A stretch of 64,000 nucleotides of DNA, from the NCBI GenBank assembly GCA_946811695.1, contig OX328124.1:56798603-56862602 (forward strand), in the 5' to 3' direction. This stretch comes from Gonocerus acuteangulatus. Lineage: Eukaryota > Arthropoda > Insecta > Hemiptera > Coreidae. Position numbers and translations under genes: made by a program. Below, in pieces: positions 41,916-55,424 of this stretch; the first letter of the stretch is position 1, and each line of letters begins with the position of its first letter. Below the pieces are notes generated by a model. The model worked only from the letters and a program-made list of their open reading frames with translations, made no database searches and was not told the DNA's origin.

Positions 41916-42188
41916 TAACAAATGGAAATAATAATTAAATTAATTATATAATATTTTTACTTTTTGGGGGTGATCCCAATTTTGTATCGTTTTAAAGAAA
42001 TATGTTAAAAATATGTATTTTTTTTTATTTGTTAGGTTTTAAAGAAATATGTTAGAAAATGTATATTTTTTAAAAAAATTAGATGTTTGAGATAAAAATG
42101 AAAAATCCTACAAAAATCGACGATCAGGTTTTTTCGGGGAAATAGGGAATTTTGAAGACTGCGCCAGAAACCCTATTATCTATCTACT
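41916..42188. repeat. Polinton terminal inverted repeat, right
   Basis: Reverse complement of 26720-26993 with two substitutions and a one-base deletion. It ends ...CTATCTACT. Confidence 0.93.
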
Positions 42189-42194
42189 CAGGCA
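42189..42194. other. Polinton target site duplication, right
   Basis: CAGGCA, identical to 26714-26719. The inferred empty site reads ...GAAAACAGGCACTTCTC... Confidence 0.92.
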
Positions 42195-42952
42195 CTTCTC
42201 AAGTATTGCAGAATTCATCACAACAAAGATAAGATAATAGAATAAATATACACTTCTCACCCGCTTAATCGCCATGCAATAATTCATTGCTATATTCATG
42301 AGAATCTTAAGAAGCATAAATTATTCTCCTAATCTGCATATAGTACATGGCCATTCAAAAAGTTACTTTAAACTAATTGTCCAATTTATAGAATAAATTG
42401 TTCACTTATGTTCAAATATGAAGGCTCTTGTGAAAGTAAAGACGTTCAAATTAATCTTAACGTTTCGAACACTTAAGAGCTGAAATTTTCATGATAGAAT
42501 CCATTACCCAAACTGCCAGCCGTTTATAAATTTATATCAATACAACATTGTGCGAAACATTTATAAGACCTTGGAAGACACCAATAATGAATAATAAAAA
42601 TAGCATTAAAGTTAATGGTGCATGAGCGATTATCCTTAAATTCATGTTATTCAGGTATTATTTGGTAGATGGAGGCCTAACTTAGGATGGTGTAACCCAC
42701 AAAGGAGCCTGCGTTAATACTCATTACTAAGTCATGCCTACCTGTGAGCAACTAGAAACCCTACCTTGTTACTAACCTTGTACTAAACATTCAACCTTCT
42801 TCTTTATTTAAATGGTCAGCCTTTCAATGCTCCTAAATTTAGACCTCAACTTAAAATATCTCGCTACTTAAATAAGAATAAGTACGAGAAACATTTCTTC
42901 GCTGAGAATCATTTCACAAAATTGAGTATTTCGTAAACTGCTAGGAAAAGTA
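42195..42952. other. Intergenic, nothing recognised
   Basis: No coding frame, SINE head or TIR recognised. Confidence 0.5.
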
Positions 42953-42960
42953 GGAGCCAC

Positions 42961-43230
42961 CATGGGTGTATGTATATAAGGAGGGGGCTGCAGTCCCCCC
43001 CCCCCCCGAAATCTTCATTTGATGGTAAAAAATTGTCGTAAAACCCTTAAAAATAAATTAAATAAGATCACTTAGTTCATAAAAAACATTTTATTTTATG
43101 TGTAATAGCGTTTTAGTTGCCTAAAACTATTCCAAGCTCTAAAGTTTTAGTATTCCATGCCCCGGAAATGGTCTCAGCCCCCCAAAATTTTCCCAGCCCC
43201 TCCCGGAATGATTTTCTATATACGCCCATG
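42961..43230. mobile_element. hAT-like MITE, copy 1
   Basis: The ends are CATGGGTGTATGTATATA and TATATACGCCCATG. The body matches 48094-48345 in reverse orientation (blocks 'ctaaaactattccaagctc', 'tcagcccc', C-rich tracts). An 8-bp flank, GGAGCCAC/GGAGCCAT (42953-42960, 43231-43238), matches at 7 of 8. No coding capacity. hAT-type inferred from the 8-bp duplication. Confidence 0.75.
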
Positions 43231-43239
43231 GGAGCCATT

Positions 43240-44025
43240 ACTGGAATTAAAAAGAAATAGGCGATCAGGGGTGATATTTGTCGTCAGTTTTATTATCTAC
43301 TTCACGATATTTAATTTAAAATACGTAATGCTGATTTTGAAGGTTGTTTAAGATCCAGAGGACTGCAAGAAATGAGAATAGACTTAGCCAGGAGCTGCGT
43401 TATTATTATATGAAGCCGGTTTCGACGCGCTAAATATGTTCCTATCTTCGGCAAATAGAGCAAAAAGACATTTAGCAACCACAGTCTGAGTCTTTCTGTA
43501 TTTTAGCTCCTCCCGGTAAATTCCGTAACTGCATTTTTGACATCTTAATATTCTATTTCTTCTTGCTCTGAGGATTCGATATATAATTCCATTAATTTAG
43601 CGATAACCATTACCATCTACCTATGTTGTATTTTGTCGGCTCTATATCTGTTTCTCAGGACATGTTTTCTCCAAATCATTAGAGTTTTTATTTTTTCCCT
43701 TGCCCACAGTCCAAGGGACCTTATTTCCGTAAAATGAATAACACGTTCGGGCTTTCTGGAACTGTAAAGCCTTGTAAGAGCATAGACATAGTTGCCATAC
43801 TCTGATAAATATATATATATATATATATATGCTGTTTGACATCAAGGCCATTAGGGCCATGTTTTATATTATTCCTCATTTTCCAATAGAGGGTAATGTA
43901 AAACTGTCTATTAGCATGTTTTCAAAAAGAACAGATATCAGTATTACACTGATAAAAAATGTACTGCGATTATCAAATCAACTAACTTCTCAAAGAATCG
44001 CTAATAAATATCTATCATAGGATAC
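43240..44025. other. Intergenic, nothing recognised
   Basis: A short (TA)n lies at 43808-43830. No supported gene. Confidence 0.45.
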
Positions 44026-44029
44026 AAAA

Positions 44030-44890
44030 AAAAATGACCCAGAGTAAACAGTAAGTGACCGGGAAATAAATAGCTAAAGCATATGTTTATACCAAATTTT
44101 TTGAATTTTCGCAGACTCAAAAGGAAGGAATCAGAAGGAAAGAGATCAGGGAGGTGAAGGGCCATGTTTTTATTTATTTTTTTATGCATTCTTATAGAGC
44201 ACTAAAATCCAAGGCAAATTTACCTTCAGTAATTTATGACCGTACGTACTTTAATTAAGGCCATACATTTCCTAAAATAAGAAATTAAATTTACTTATTA
44301 CAATACGCCCTTTCCTCATAAGTCGGAATGCATTTTCCCAGTAAGGAATAAATAAAAAGGCATGACAACGATTTTCCGACATACCTTTACTCAGCGCTGG
44401 AATATTTGTAAATTCTAATGAAAAGAGGTAAACATTATGATGGATGTTCATACTATGATGTTTCTGCACCATATAAACTTGATTGTAATCTAATTTCGCC
44501 TAAAGGGATAAAGCAAGTAAATTAGTTAATAATTTGCATATTTTAAAGCGCTGTAATACCCTTTTTAATGCTCTTTCCACCACAAAAACAGGTCCAGTCA
44601 ATAAATTTTGTTAAGTCTAAATAAATGAAAACTATTTATATTAAATCTTAAGAATAAACGTTTGACGGGATAAGCATGCAGATAATTGTATGTAGGGAAT
44701 GTTATTTTGACATTTTCCAAGTTTTACTTAATTGATCATCAAAATAATATATAATTTCACACCTCTTGAAGTCTAAATAAATAAAAACTATTTTTATTGA
44801 ATCTCAAGCCTAAAGGTATCACAGGATAAGAACCTAGATAGAGTTGTCTGTAGGGAATGTTATTCAAACATTTTCCAAGTTGACAATACA
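44030..44890. repeat. Dispersed repeat, copy 2 (partner at 22535-23420)
   Basis: Same block order and orientation as 22535-23420. Part of the 3' section ('aataaaaactattt.tattgaatct ... gggaatgttatt') is duplicated within this copy at about 44640-44710 and 44785-44880. Confidence 0.6.
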
Positions 44891-44894
44891 AAAA

Positions 44895-45540
44895 AGAAAA
44901 TACGAGAAGTAAGAATTTTCTAACAGAATATATTACCTTGTATCTCAATATTATGACCGTCCCTTCAGCTAAAAGTTCAGAGAAATCATTTGAATTTTCC
45001 GTAAACTCTGTTTGAATACAGAACCAAACATTTTCCAACTCGGACCATTCCCCTAAACGACTTGAGTAGTAACCTCTGGATGTGTAATTGGAGTTGATTG
45101 GCCAACAAGGAAGTGTAGACTTGGGTTCAATGCCCGAGTCTGCTCACGTAGGAAACAGTCCTACATTTACTCGAGGCTAGACTGGATTTACCTGAGGCAC
45201 CATCCCGATCAACTTGGATAACTAGTCTCAACCCCTTACTTCAACTCTTCTCTTCGTGACCTCAATACTTAAAGCAATGCAATATCAAACTTTTATAACT
45301 CTCTGTGTCTTGCTTATTTCTGAAAATTTATTCATTCTTATGTCTGGGGATGTTCATGGTAATTTTCATGGAGCATTTGTTCAATTAATCCGTCACTATA
45401 TTAATTTATAGGAAAGAGAAGAATCTTATAAGAAAATGTAAAAAAGTATATGTCCACGTAATTTTTGTCATTTTTTTTTACGGTGCACCAACATCTGACC
45501 AACAAAAGTTCCATACAAATTTCGTTGGCTTGTAAAAACA
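44895..45540. other. Intergenic, nothing firm
   Basis: 'cttgggttcaatgcccgagtc' near 45121 looks like a lone B box, but I could not find a convincing A box or second copy. Confidence 0.4.
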
Positions 45541-45545
45541 CTTTT

Positions 45546-46884
<1,339 letters not shown>

Positions 46885-46885
<1 letters not shown>

Positions 46886-46998
46886 CAGGCTGTACCGTAT
46901 GAAATGTCAGTTTTGGATTTGTCGATTTCCTTCAAATGTCTTGAAACTGTCGAGGCTCCTACTCCGAGTTCTTTGGCATATTCCCTAGTGTTTTTAAT
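46885..46998 (-). pseudogene. Mariner fragment
   Basis: The reverse complement reads 'acactagggaatatgccaaagaactcggagtaggagcctcgacagtttcaagacatttgaag..atcgacaaatccaaaactgacatttcatacggtacagcctgat'. It matches the 3' part of the mariner remnant at 19480-19568, including the terminal repeat, and encodes the HTH region (REYAKELGVGASTVSRHLKE). Confidence 0.7.
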
Positions 46999-46999
46999 T

Positions 47000-48085
47000 G
47001 CTTATAGTAGTCAAATGTATTTGTCAATGAAACAGGATACGTATAATTAGAATCAATATTTTGTTTGTTAGAATTCGAAGATGCCGTATGAATATCTAGA
47101 TGTGACAGTACTGGTGTTGATTTCGTTCTTTAGAATTATTCTTGGTATTCCCTATTTTCATCTGTTACCTATAGTTTTTTATTGTTAGTAGATTTTTCTT
47201 ATTGATTATAGAATATTAATCTATTTGGCTATAAAACGGGATACGTAAAATTAGTGACAATATTTCGGAGATTTCTGAGCGAAATACGTTTAAGATTTTC
47301 TACCACCACGAACGGCTTTTTTCCTCTATTTTTATCCACTAGATAGGCTTTATTTTGCATATTATTCTATATAAGTTTTATTCAGCAGGGGATTCTGATG
47401 AAATGTCGTGTTTTTGCTGTGGATTTTAAATACGATGTATCTAAGATTGGATAACATTAGCGAGTCTACATAGTTAAGAACCGACGACGGAGGATTACTT
47501 CTTGCTATGATTTAGTCTACATACGTATATTAAGTCCTAAATTCAATCCTCCTAAAGTTCAATGCCCGTAGAAACCAAGGGGCCGCAGGAAATTTACCTG
47601 CTAAGAGTTAATCCTCAAGAGCTGTAAATATACCCCAGGTATCTGCCGACACAAATACAAAGCCTAGGCGGAGAGCACCCCAAAAACTCAGATCCAAACA
47701 TAAGGTTATATACTAAATATTGATAAAGACTACTTAGTTGTAAACCGATTCATCAATTAGCAATCAATAGTTTTCAACAAAGGTTATATACTAAATATTG
47801 ATAAAAAGTATTTAATTAGAAAAAAAAAACAATATTCCACAAGACTTGTTTTTGGTCCATTTGTGTCTACTCCATAGACTTAATTAGGTATATTATTCTA
47901 TTGTAGTTGGGCAACTAAACTTTGTTTTATTTTGTTAAATAAAGTTTTTTTTTCTTGATTTGTTATTCGTCAAGACTTTTATTTGTCCTTGTGTATTTAC
48001 TAGATAGGTTTTATTCAACATATTATTCTATATAGGCTATATTAGGCAGGGTATTCTACTCAATCTTGTGTACTTATTCTGGATC
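47000..48085. other. Intergenic, nothing recognised
   Basis: Local duplication of 'aaaggttatatactaaatattgataaa' at about 47703 and 47780. No gene. Confidence 0.45.
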
Positions 48086-48093
48086 CTTCTGTA

Positions 48094-48345
48094 CATGGGC
48101 GTATATAAAAACAATTTCGGGGGGGGGCTGAGACCATTTCCAGGGTATGGAATACTAAATATTTAGAGCTTGGAATAGTTTTAGGCAACTAAAACGCTAT
48201 TACACGTAAAATGAAATATGTTTTATGAACTAAGTGATCTTATTTAATTTATTTTTAAGGGTTTTACGAGAAGTTTTTATCATCAATTCAAAATTTCGGG
48301 AGGGGCTACAGCCCCCTTAGCCCCCCCCCCTCATATACGCCCATG
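48094..48345. mobile_element. hAT-like MITE, copy 2
   Basis: 252 bp with ends CATGGGCGTATATA and CATATACGCCCATG. A perfect 8-bp target duplication, CTTCTGTA, lies at 48086-48093 and 48346-48353. Opposite orientation to copy 1. Confidence 0.85.
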
Positions 48346-48354
48346 CTTCTGTAT

Positions 48355-50050
48355 CCTCTAGAAAGGCTTTATTAAGCATATTTTGTATTGATTTATAGAG
48401 CTTTGCTTTAGAATGAGAGCCAGATTCTGTAATTTCCGCTTCTGTGTAAAAGTTAGCTACTGTCGGTGTCCCTGACGCCTTAATATCACTTTTATTCGAG
48501 ATGTTCGAGAGGATTTTGACAATTTTCACGAGATATATAAAAAAAATAAGTTTATTTTTTTTCTAAGCTTATCAAATGGCACTAGGGACAAGAACGGAAC
48601 CGCGCTAAGATGCTGCAGTTCCTGCGAGTCGGACTTTTATTTCTTAATCTTCCTTGCTAAACATGATTTTTGTATTTGTTACATTGAAATTAGAATTATT
48701 TTCATTAAAATAATGCTTTTAACGACGATAGTTCACTTCGAACTGAATCGTGTAATATTACACAAAATATTGCAATACGATGAGCAGCTATCACCATATA
48801 TATTAATGCAAGAATTTTCAAATATTAATTATCAGAATAATTAACTCGCCACATTGAGATTTCAGCTCAGAATCTTCTATTTTGCCTTGAAGCGTCGCCA
48901 ATTAGGCGTATACTGTCCTGAATTCAATATTATAATGTATATTGGTTTAAAAATTTATTCCAATGATTATAAACTAATAATACATGTAGAATTCAACTGA
49001 AAAGACTGATGACTTTCTATTGTACGGCTGTACATTTCTGAACGGACTCAGAACAAAACTCATTAAAAACACTACCACCAAAAACCCGACTTACTTCCGA
49101 AATATGTTATGGAATTTATTAAAAACCCTCAAATTTATGTTATGGACTTCAAAAAATCCAATGAACTTATCTGATTTACACATATGTACTGTGATTTTAC
49201 ATGTATATATATTTTTTATTTTTATTATTTATTTATATATTATATTTCTAAAGATAGCATTTAATATATTATAATTATTCATTATTTATATTAATTGTTA
49301 ATTTTAATGGACTCAGACTTATAAGTATATTGTCAAAGTATGTGAAATATCCCCCACGATAATAATAAACTCCCACGATGGGGGTTTACTCCAACGTGGA
49401 AAACATGAAAGGTATTAATGGTATATAAACAATAGAGACCTTTTTATACATTATAAGTTGATAGAATTAAGGTAAATCCTTATTTTCAAAAAGCAAGGAT
49501 TCCGGACAATCCCATAATAATACAGACTAATTCATGTTTAATACTGTTTAAACTAATTCAATTTTCATGACAAACCAAGTATAATGTAAACATTTCACTT
49601 TAACGGGGTGATCTAGTTTTTAAATAATTCGAATTGACGGGTAGGATAGAATATGACTGTCTTAAGTCAGATATAAATCCACTAATTTTTTATGATTTAA
49701 GTTTGGGAATCCGGCTAGAGGTCGTATAATATAGGGGCTAATAACAGTTTTATGTGTTGTGGGTGGGGAAGTATATGGGTATGAATTGGGAGGGTAGGGC
49801 AATCTACCTGCCAGTCGATGAATAATGCAGCGAAAAGTTTGCAATTTCTCTCAACTTCCCCTCCAGTAACCCTTTCTAGCATGCCATCCCATCACTACAC
49901 ACACCACTCGAGGGATAGTCAGCTACACACTCTCACCCTCTCACACTCACGCTCTCTCTCACTCTCAACCACTTCACTCAATGTCATTCCTCCGTCATTT
50001 TGAAATAAAAATAATGCGCTTATTTTTTGAAAAAATGAAAATCATGACTC
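48355..50050. other. Intergenic, nothing recognised
   Basis: A CT/CA-rich tract lies at about 49885-49980. Short opposed frames have no recognisable similarity. Confidence 0.45.
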
Positions 50051-50175
50051 TCATTTTAGCGCGGTTCCTCCCTCCCCCGGGTTGAACTCATGAAACAATC
50101 CGGAAGTGCCGACTAGAAAATGTTGCGTTTCTGAACCCCTAGAGACCGAAAATGACGGTGGCTCAAATTTGTACA

Positions 50176-50220
<45 letters not shown>

Positions 50221-50659
50221 CTGATCGCTCTCTAGGTCCCAGACGAATGGTCCGATTTTGATGAAATTTTATTACAAAAATCTTTCGTCTCATTTTAAAG
50301 GTCAAGTTCGTTAACCAGCAGAATCCGCCCGCCGGAACATGGGGTTTGGAGCAAATTTCGCGCGAAAAAAATCGTTCCGCTTACTTCATATGCTTGCAAG
50401 TACTCGTTTTATAGGAATGAAACCATTTTTAAGGCGTTAGCTTTAACCGTTTTCGAGAAAATTGGAAAAATAGTTGTTGAATAACGTTTTTGGTTAGGGT
50501 ACTTAATCATGGGATTCAGTTGAAACATTTTCTGCATGTTCGAATTTCATCAAAACTAATATGTTCAAAATTTGGTTACGTTTGGAGTTAAGGAAGGGTT
50601 AGAATAAAATATTTTATTAACAGACATGAAAAGCTTTGGGAACTTCGTATATTTTCCTT

Positions 50660-50661
<2 letters not shown>

Positions 50662-50727
<66 letters not shown>

Positions 50728-50891
50728 GGCGCATCGACAAATCTTGGCCATTAGCGCCGGCCTCCAGGGTGCAGCCAGGAATTCTCTCAGCGAGCCCTGA
50801 GATGAGAAAATTCCCGTCGCCGGTGGGGATCGAACCCACCATCTCTCGCTTATGAATCCAGCGCGCTAGCCACTAGACCACGGGAGACCCC
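50662..50891 (-). mobile_element. tRNA-Met-like SINE, copy 1
   Basis: The reverse complement begins GGGTCTCCCGTGGTCTAGTGG (A box), with a TTCATAA anticodon loop (CAT, Met-like) and B box GGTTCGATCCCC. The body is 'ttttctcatctcagggctcgctgagag...', then 'gcgctaatggccaag..tgtcgatgcgccgt' and a poly(A) of more than 60 (T on this strand). Target duplication TATTTTCCTTAA is at 50650-50661 and 50892-50903. Confidence 0.88.
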
Positions 50892-51146
50892 TATTTTCCT
50901 TAATATCTCGAAAACGGATGAGAATATTGGTAAACGGAAGGTTACCATTCGAAAGTTTACTAAATGCCCTACAAAAAGGTTCTGAAGTAAGTTTTGATTA
51001 GGCGATGTCAATCAGAGAAATAAGTGCATAAACTTTGAAGTCATTGATTTCGTTTTTTCGAACGGTTCTTTTTGTCTGTTTTTATTCCTTGTTATTTTTT
51101 AATTGCTTATAGTTGGATAATGTATTTGGCAATAAAACAGATTAAG

Positions 51147-51210
51147 CGGCGCTAATGGCTAAATAGTTGATGTGCCGTTAAAAAATCAAAAAAAATAAAA
51201 AATAAAAAAG
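51147..51210 (+). mobile_element. 3'-end fragment of the Met-like SINE
   Basis: 'cggcgctaatggctaaatagttgatgtgccgtt' plus an A-rich tail, flanked by CAGATTAAG at 51138-51146 and 51211-51219. The empty site is visible at 46850 in the sister repeat. Strongly 5'-truncated retroposition. Confidence 0.75.
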
Positions 51211-51254
51211 CAGATTAAGTAAAATAAGAAAAACAATTTATTGTAATAAGTATA

Positions 51255-52115
51255 GAGAGAGATTCGAAGACCTTGTGACGGGGGACTTTCAGATTTTTGT
51301 TATATACACACACATGTATTCAACATTTTGGGTATGAGCCTTAACCGGGGATGACCTTCTGAGACAATGGCTATATATATTTTAATAGTCTGTCTTAAGA
51401 TGACGGAAGGTCATCTTAGGATAAGGACTTTAAAATCATATATGACATCATCAGGTACCTACAAAAGCTGATGAAGAAGTTTATGTGTTGAAAGGCCTTG
51501 TCCAGAATAAAAGAAGAAGTATTGTAGGAAGAGGTACTTTATTTCCCCTTCTGGCTATATGCAGGGTGTACCGCTGGTAGATGACGATACTCAAGGGGGA
51601 AAACTTGATTAAATATGTCGTTAAATGCTTGTAACCGCTCGATTTATCTGTTTTTCTTCCTGACATATGTCTTTATAAAGGTAATTTAGAAGTAATCGTG
51701 TTTTTTGTTGAAAAAGCCCAATTTTCTCTGCTGGTACACATTATTGTTCAACGTTACATTACTTTGTTTAAGTTAGTATCGCTTTAAGACTAATGCAACT
51801 TCAATGTTCACAAAAGAATTTTTCAAACTGCAATAACTCTTGAAAATGCTGACATTAATAAAAAAAAAATCTAGTAGCGAGAATCACTACTCATGTAAAA
51901 AATAATATTCTGCAAGCTACCAAACCACACAAAAGTTTTAAAATTTAAGAACCTTTCCAAAGGTATACTCTAAACTGAGATTATGTCTCAATTTTACAAT
52001 TGAATTGTAAATTGTCTGGTAAAAACAATTAATAAATAAAACTATTATCACGTTTTTTTTTTGTGGTCCAGTCAGTAATAAATAAAAATTGTTTTTGATA
52101 ACATTGATACTTAAT
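51255..52115. other. Intergenic, nothing recognised
   Basis: An imperfect inverted repeat 'gatgaccttc...gaaggtcatc' spans about 51346-51417. No gene. Confidence 0.4.
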
Positions 52116-52128
52116 AATTGAAGTAGGT

Positions 52129-52420
52129 AAAAAAAAAAAAAAAAAATCAGTCCCGTAACTGATATAGCATATATATATATATGCTCCGGCCGCCTGATTT
52201 TACCCTTGCAGCTTCGACTTCTAGGGTCATTAGCACCAAGGTACCCATTATTAAATTATTTAAAGGCTGGGTTGGCCTAGGCGACGGTCAGGGAGGCCAA
52301 ATCCAACCCATTAACGAAGACACTAGAAGATAAAATTCTTTAGTACTTGCTTGGGATTTCAACTCAAGTCCTCCAGCTTTTTCGTCCAGAGTTCTACTAC
52401 TGAGCTAACCTCGCCCCCTG
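52129..52420 (-). mobile_element. tRNA-Ile-like SINE, copy D, internally deleted
   Basis: Minus-strand copy from a T-rich end (A run at 52129-52146) to the head at 'gctaacctcgccccc'. The body segment around 'cagatactatagagg...gtatggtcatgaatc' is replaced by 'gatatagcatatatatatatat'. Target duplication ATTGAAGTARGT is at 52117-52128 and 52421-52432. Confidence 0.8.
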
Positions 52421-52434
52421 ATTGAAGTAAGTGT

Positions 52435-53610
52435 TACATTGGAATATACTACAAGCGTTAAAAAAAAAAATCTTTCTTTTTTCTTAGCTGGTCAAAATAA
52501 TTGAATAATTATTGAGTAAGTACTTTTCTAGCAAAGGTCATTTTTGTATCATCTCTACCAGCAAGCAGTTATCGCAAACCCTGTATGGTTACGGACATGG
52601 CCGAAAAGTGTGCATTGAAAAGAGTCATTCGGATGGCAATTCCAGCATTTTATTGCATTGTAAATTTTTCAATCAGCTTTTATATCTGTTTGGTATTCAT
52701 TAGACCAATGACGAGTCACTTTATTCCCTTTTCATAATTTGCACAAAAATGAACTCTATATTTTTGTTTTCATCATTTTTGTTTATCTTTTCTTTCATCT
52801 AGCAAAAATCAAATTCCTTCTCCATCTTAAAAAAAACAAGTGTCTATCATTTTTTCAAGTTTCGTTAAGCATTGTATATAAACAACCAAGATTTAATAAT
52901 TATCATATCTTAGCTTTTTCCTAGCTGTTCACAAAATGAACTAAATCTTCTCATAATAAAATAGAGATTTCCCCTAAATAATGTTGTTTTATACTGAATT
53001 TCTCTAAATATTAAACTGTGTTGAGATAAAGTTATTTTTCCTTTTTTTTTTTATCATCTTTAGAATTATTTTCTTCTGGAATAATAAATTGTTTACTTTC
53101 TTCTGGCATAATAAATTGTTTACATTCTTGTTTTGTTAGATTGTTTCTTTCTTAATAATTTCTTAAAAGATAGCCGCATATTCAAAAACACTTATCTACA
53201 TTCACATGTATTACGTTTATACCAAATGATCAGTTAAACAACTCTCTGTGTGTAAGTAAAATTTCCTATATTAAAGTTAAATCTTGGTTAAGTACAAACT
53301 AAAGAATAGAGAATATTCGATAGCATTAGAATTAGAAAGTCTGTCTAAACTATACGATAACTGGCGTGGTGAAGAATTCTGGCAGGAAGCATAAGACATG
53401 TCAAACTGTTGATTTCACTGATATGACTTACACAGGACTCAGCTAGATAAAACATTTACTCTAAAGTAAAGAGCTTAATGATATCATTTCTTTTGAAATG
53501 ATATGTCTGGAAAAAATATTCCTCAATATCAAAACATTAAAAATATAGCTACTATTTTTAATATTTATTTCTTCGTTTACTAATTTCAGTCTATTGAAGA
53601 CAACTCTAAA
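52435..53610. other. Intergenic, nothing recognised
   Basis: AT-rich with a local duplication 'ttcttctggaataataaattgttta' at about 53070 and 53098. Small frames are unsupported. Confidence 0.45.
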
Positions 53611-53612
53611 AA

Positions 53613-55013
53613 AGGGGAGAGTATACAGCGATGGGGTCACCGATCTGGACCAATTTTTTTCTGGTCATTCTACATCGAAAAATAGTCGACACGTGTCCGA
53701 GCGTTCCATCCAATGCGCCTTAGGAGCCGAGAAATAAAATAAAATGGGTTGAAAGTGCTTTATTTTTTATATCGTGTTTAGAAAATGATATCGACATGGT
53801 TCTTTCACAAATTCATTTGTTTTATGGAGTAGATTAAAAGAAAAATATAATCGTTAACAATAATTTATATTTCGTCAAATATATTCAAAAATATGCTAAC
53901 GTTTACAAGTAAACTATTATTATACATTTTACGCCAAAAATAATAGCAGATTTAAAATCAGCATCGCAAGAAACCCAATGTGGTGGGTTGTTGTTTTCAA
54001 TGTGGTAATTGAAAACAAAAAATATTGTTTTTTCCCAGTCTGGAAGAGGCTAAAAATTTGTGAGCGAAAAAGTAAAATGACTATTGTACTATCTCAAAAA
54101 ATACTTGCAAAAAATGGTTCTCAAAATAAAAATAAAATGTAAACTTTTTTCCATACAACGTCAATCCCACAACACGTAGAAACACGATTGGAAGGAAATG
54201 TGTCACATTATGGCCTTTGTCAAATTTTTTTTTATAATCGATAACTTTTTAAAGTAGGTATATGGAATATTTTGGCAGAATAATGACTTCTTTAGAGTCG
54301 AGTATGTCAAACAAAAAATGGATGTAAGATTCGTTTTTAGCACACTGAAAAACCCGTAAATTCAAATTTTGGGAATATCACAAAAATAAAAAAAAAAAAA
54401 TGTATTTTAAATTTTGCTAAGGGGGACCCCTAAAATTTTGTTAAAGATTCAACAATCCGGCCATATTTCAAAGAACATGTACCCGATTCAAACCAAACTT
54501 GGAGGGTCGATGAAGGCCATAATGTGACACATTTTCTTCCAATCGGGGAGTTTCTACGTGTTCTGGGATTGACGTTATATGCAAAAAAGATTACATTTTA
54601 TTTTTATTTTGAGAACCATTTTTTGCAAGTACTTTTTGAGATAATACAATAGTCATTTATATGGTTAGAAAAAGGAGTCTTTCTTCTTTTGGAAGATTTC
54701 AATGACGTAAAAATCGGATTATCTCAAGGGGAGATATGTAATTTCAAAACGTCACATTACTTTTTCGCTTACAAATTTTTAGTCTCTTCCAGACTGGGAA
54801 AATTCATTATTTTTTGTTTTTAATGATATTCACCACACTAGGGTTTCTTTGGGGTCTCCCGTGGTCTAATGGTTAGCGCCTTGGATTCATAAGCGGGAGA
54901 TGGTGGGATCGATCCCCACCTCCTGCAGGAATTTTCTCATCTCAGGGCTCGTTGGGAAAATTCCTCGCTGTACCCTGGATGTCAGCGCTAATGACCTAGA
55001 AGTAGATGCGCCG

Positions 55014-55067
<54 letters not shown>

Positions 55068-55421
55068 AGGGTTTCTTGCGATGCTGATTTTAAATCTGCT
55101 ATTATTTTTGGTGTAAAAAAATGTATAATACTAGTTTACTTGAAAACGTAAGCATATTTTTGAATATAAATTACTGTTTAACGATTATATTTTTCTTTTA
55201 ATCTACTCCATAAAACAAATGAATTGGTGAAAGAACCATGTCGATATCATTTTCTAAACACGATATAAAAAATAAAGCACTTTCAACCTATTTTATTTTA
55301 TTTCTCGGCTCCTAAGGCACATTGGACGGAACGCTCGGACAAGTGTCGACTATTTTTCGATGTAGAATCGCCAGAAAAAAATTGGTCCAGATCGGTGACC
55401 CCATCGCTGTATACTCCCCTT
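53613..55421. mobile_element. 1.8-kb foldback element with long inverted arms
   Basis: The left end 'ggggagagtatacagcgatggggtcaccgatctgg' is mirrored by 'ccagatcggtgaccccatcgctgtatactcccc' at the right. Arms run about 600-900 bp (left to about 54225, right from about 54512) around a spacer of about 290 bp. The right arm holds a SINE. No transposase is encoded. The duplicated target site is not clear to me. Confidence 0.75.
54850..55064 (+). mobile_element. tRNA-Met-like SINE, copy 2
   Basis: Same family as 50662-50891: GGGTCTCCCGTGGTCTAATGG head, TTCATAA loop, GGGATCGATCCCC B box, '...gatgcgccg' and a poly(A) of about 50. Target duplication ACTAGGGTTTCTT is at 54837-54849 and 55065-55077. 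Inserted into the right arm of the foldback; the left arm (about 53965-53985) keeps the related uninterrupted sequence. Confidence 0.88.
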
Positions 55422-55424
55422 GTT

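Larger units (their letters stand above)
26720..42188. mobile_element. Maverick/Polinton (adintovirus-like) element, near complete
   Basis: The element spans 15469 bp, has 5'-AG termini, TIRs of about 274 bp and a perfect 6-bp duplication. It carries the diagnostic set: protein-primed PolB, retroviral-type integrase, packaging ATPase, adenain-like protease, and major and minor capsid proteins. It also carries a Bro-N gene, a PLA2 fusion, a PPP1R15-like ORF and SAP/zinc proteins. The TIRs differ by two substitutions and one 1-bp indel, so insertion was recent. The penton has a stop and one left-end gene is frameshifted, so the copy may not be fully functional. Visibly more AT-rich in codons than the LINE. 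Confidence 0.95.
50057..51250 (+). repeat. 1.3-kb dispersed repeat, copy 2, with two SINE insertions
   Basis: Aligns with 45546-46885 from 'tagcgcggttcctccctccccc' to 'gataatgtatttggcaataaaacagatta' but has only one copy of the 355-bp unit. It is interrupted by SINEs at 50662-50891 and 51147-51210. Copy 1 gives the empty site for both. Confidence 0.75.

Noticed and set aside
45100..45200. Additional tRNA-like SINE
   Set aside because: A B-box-like sequence is present, but no convincing A box, tail, TSD or second copy.
54852..54925. Functional tRNA-Met gene
   Set aside because: Head of a poly(A) SINE with TSDs; second copy in the opposite strand at 50662-50891.
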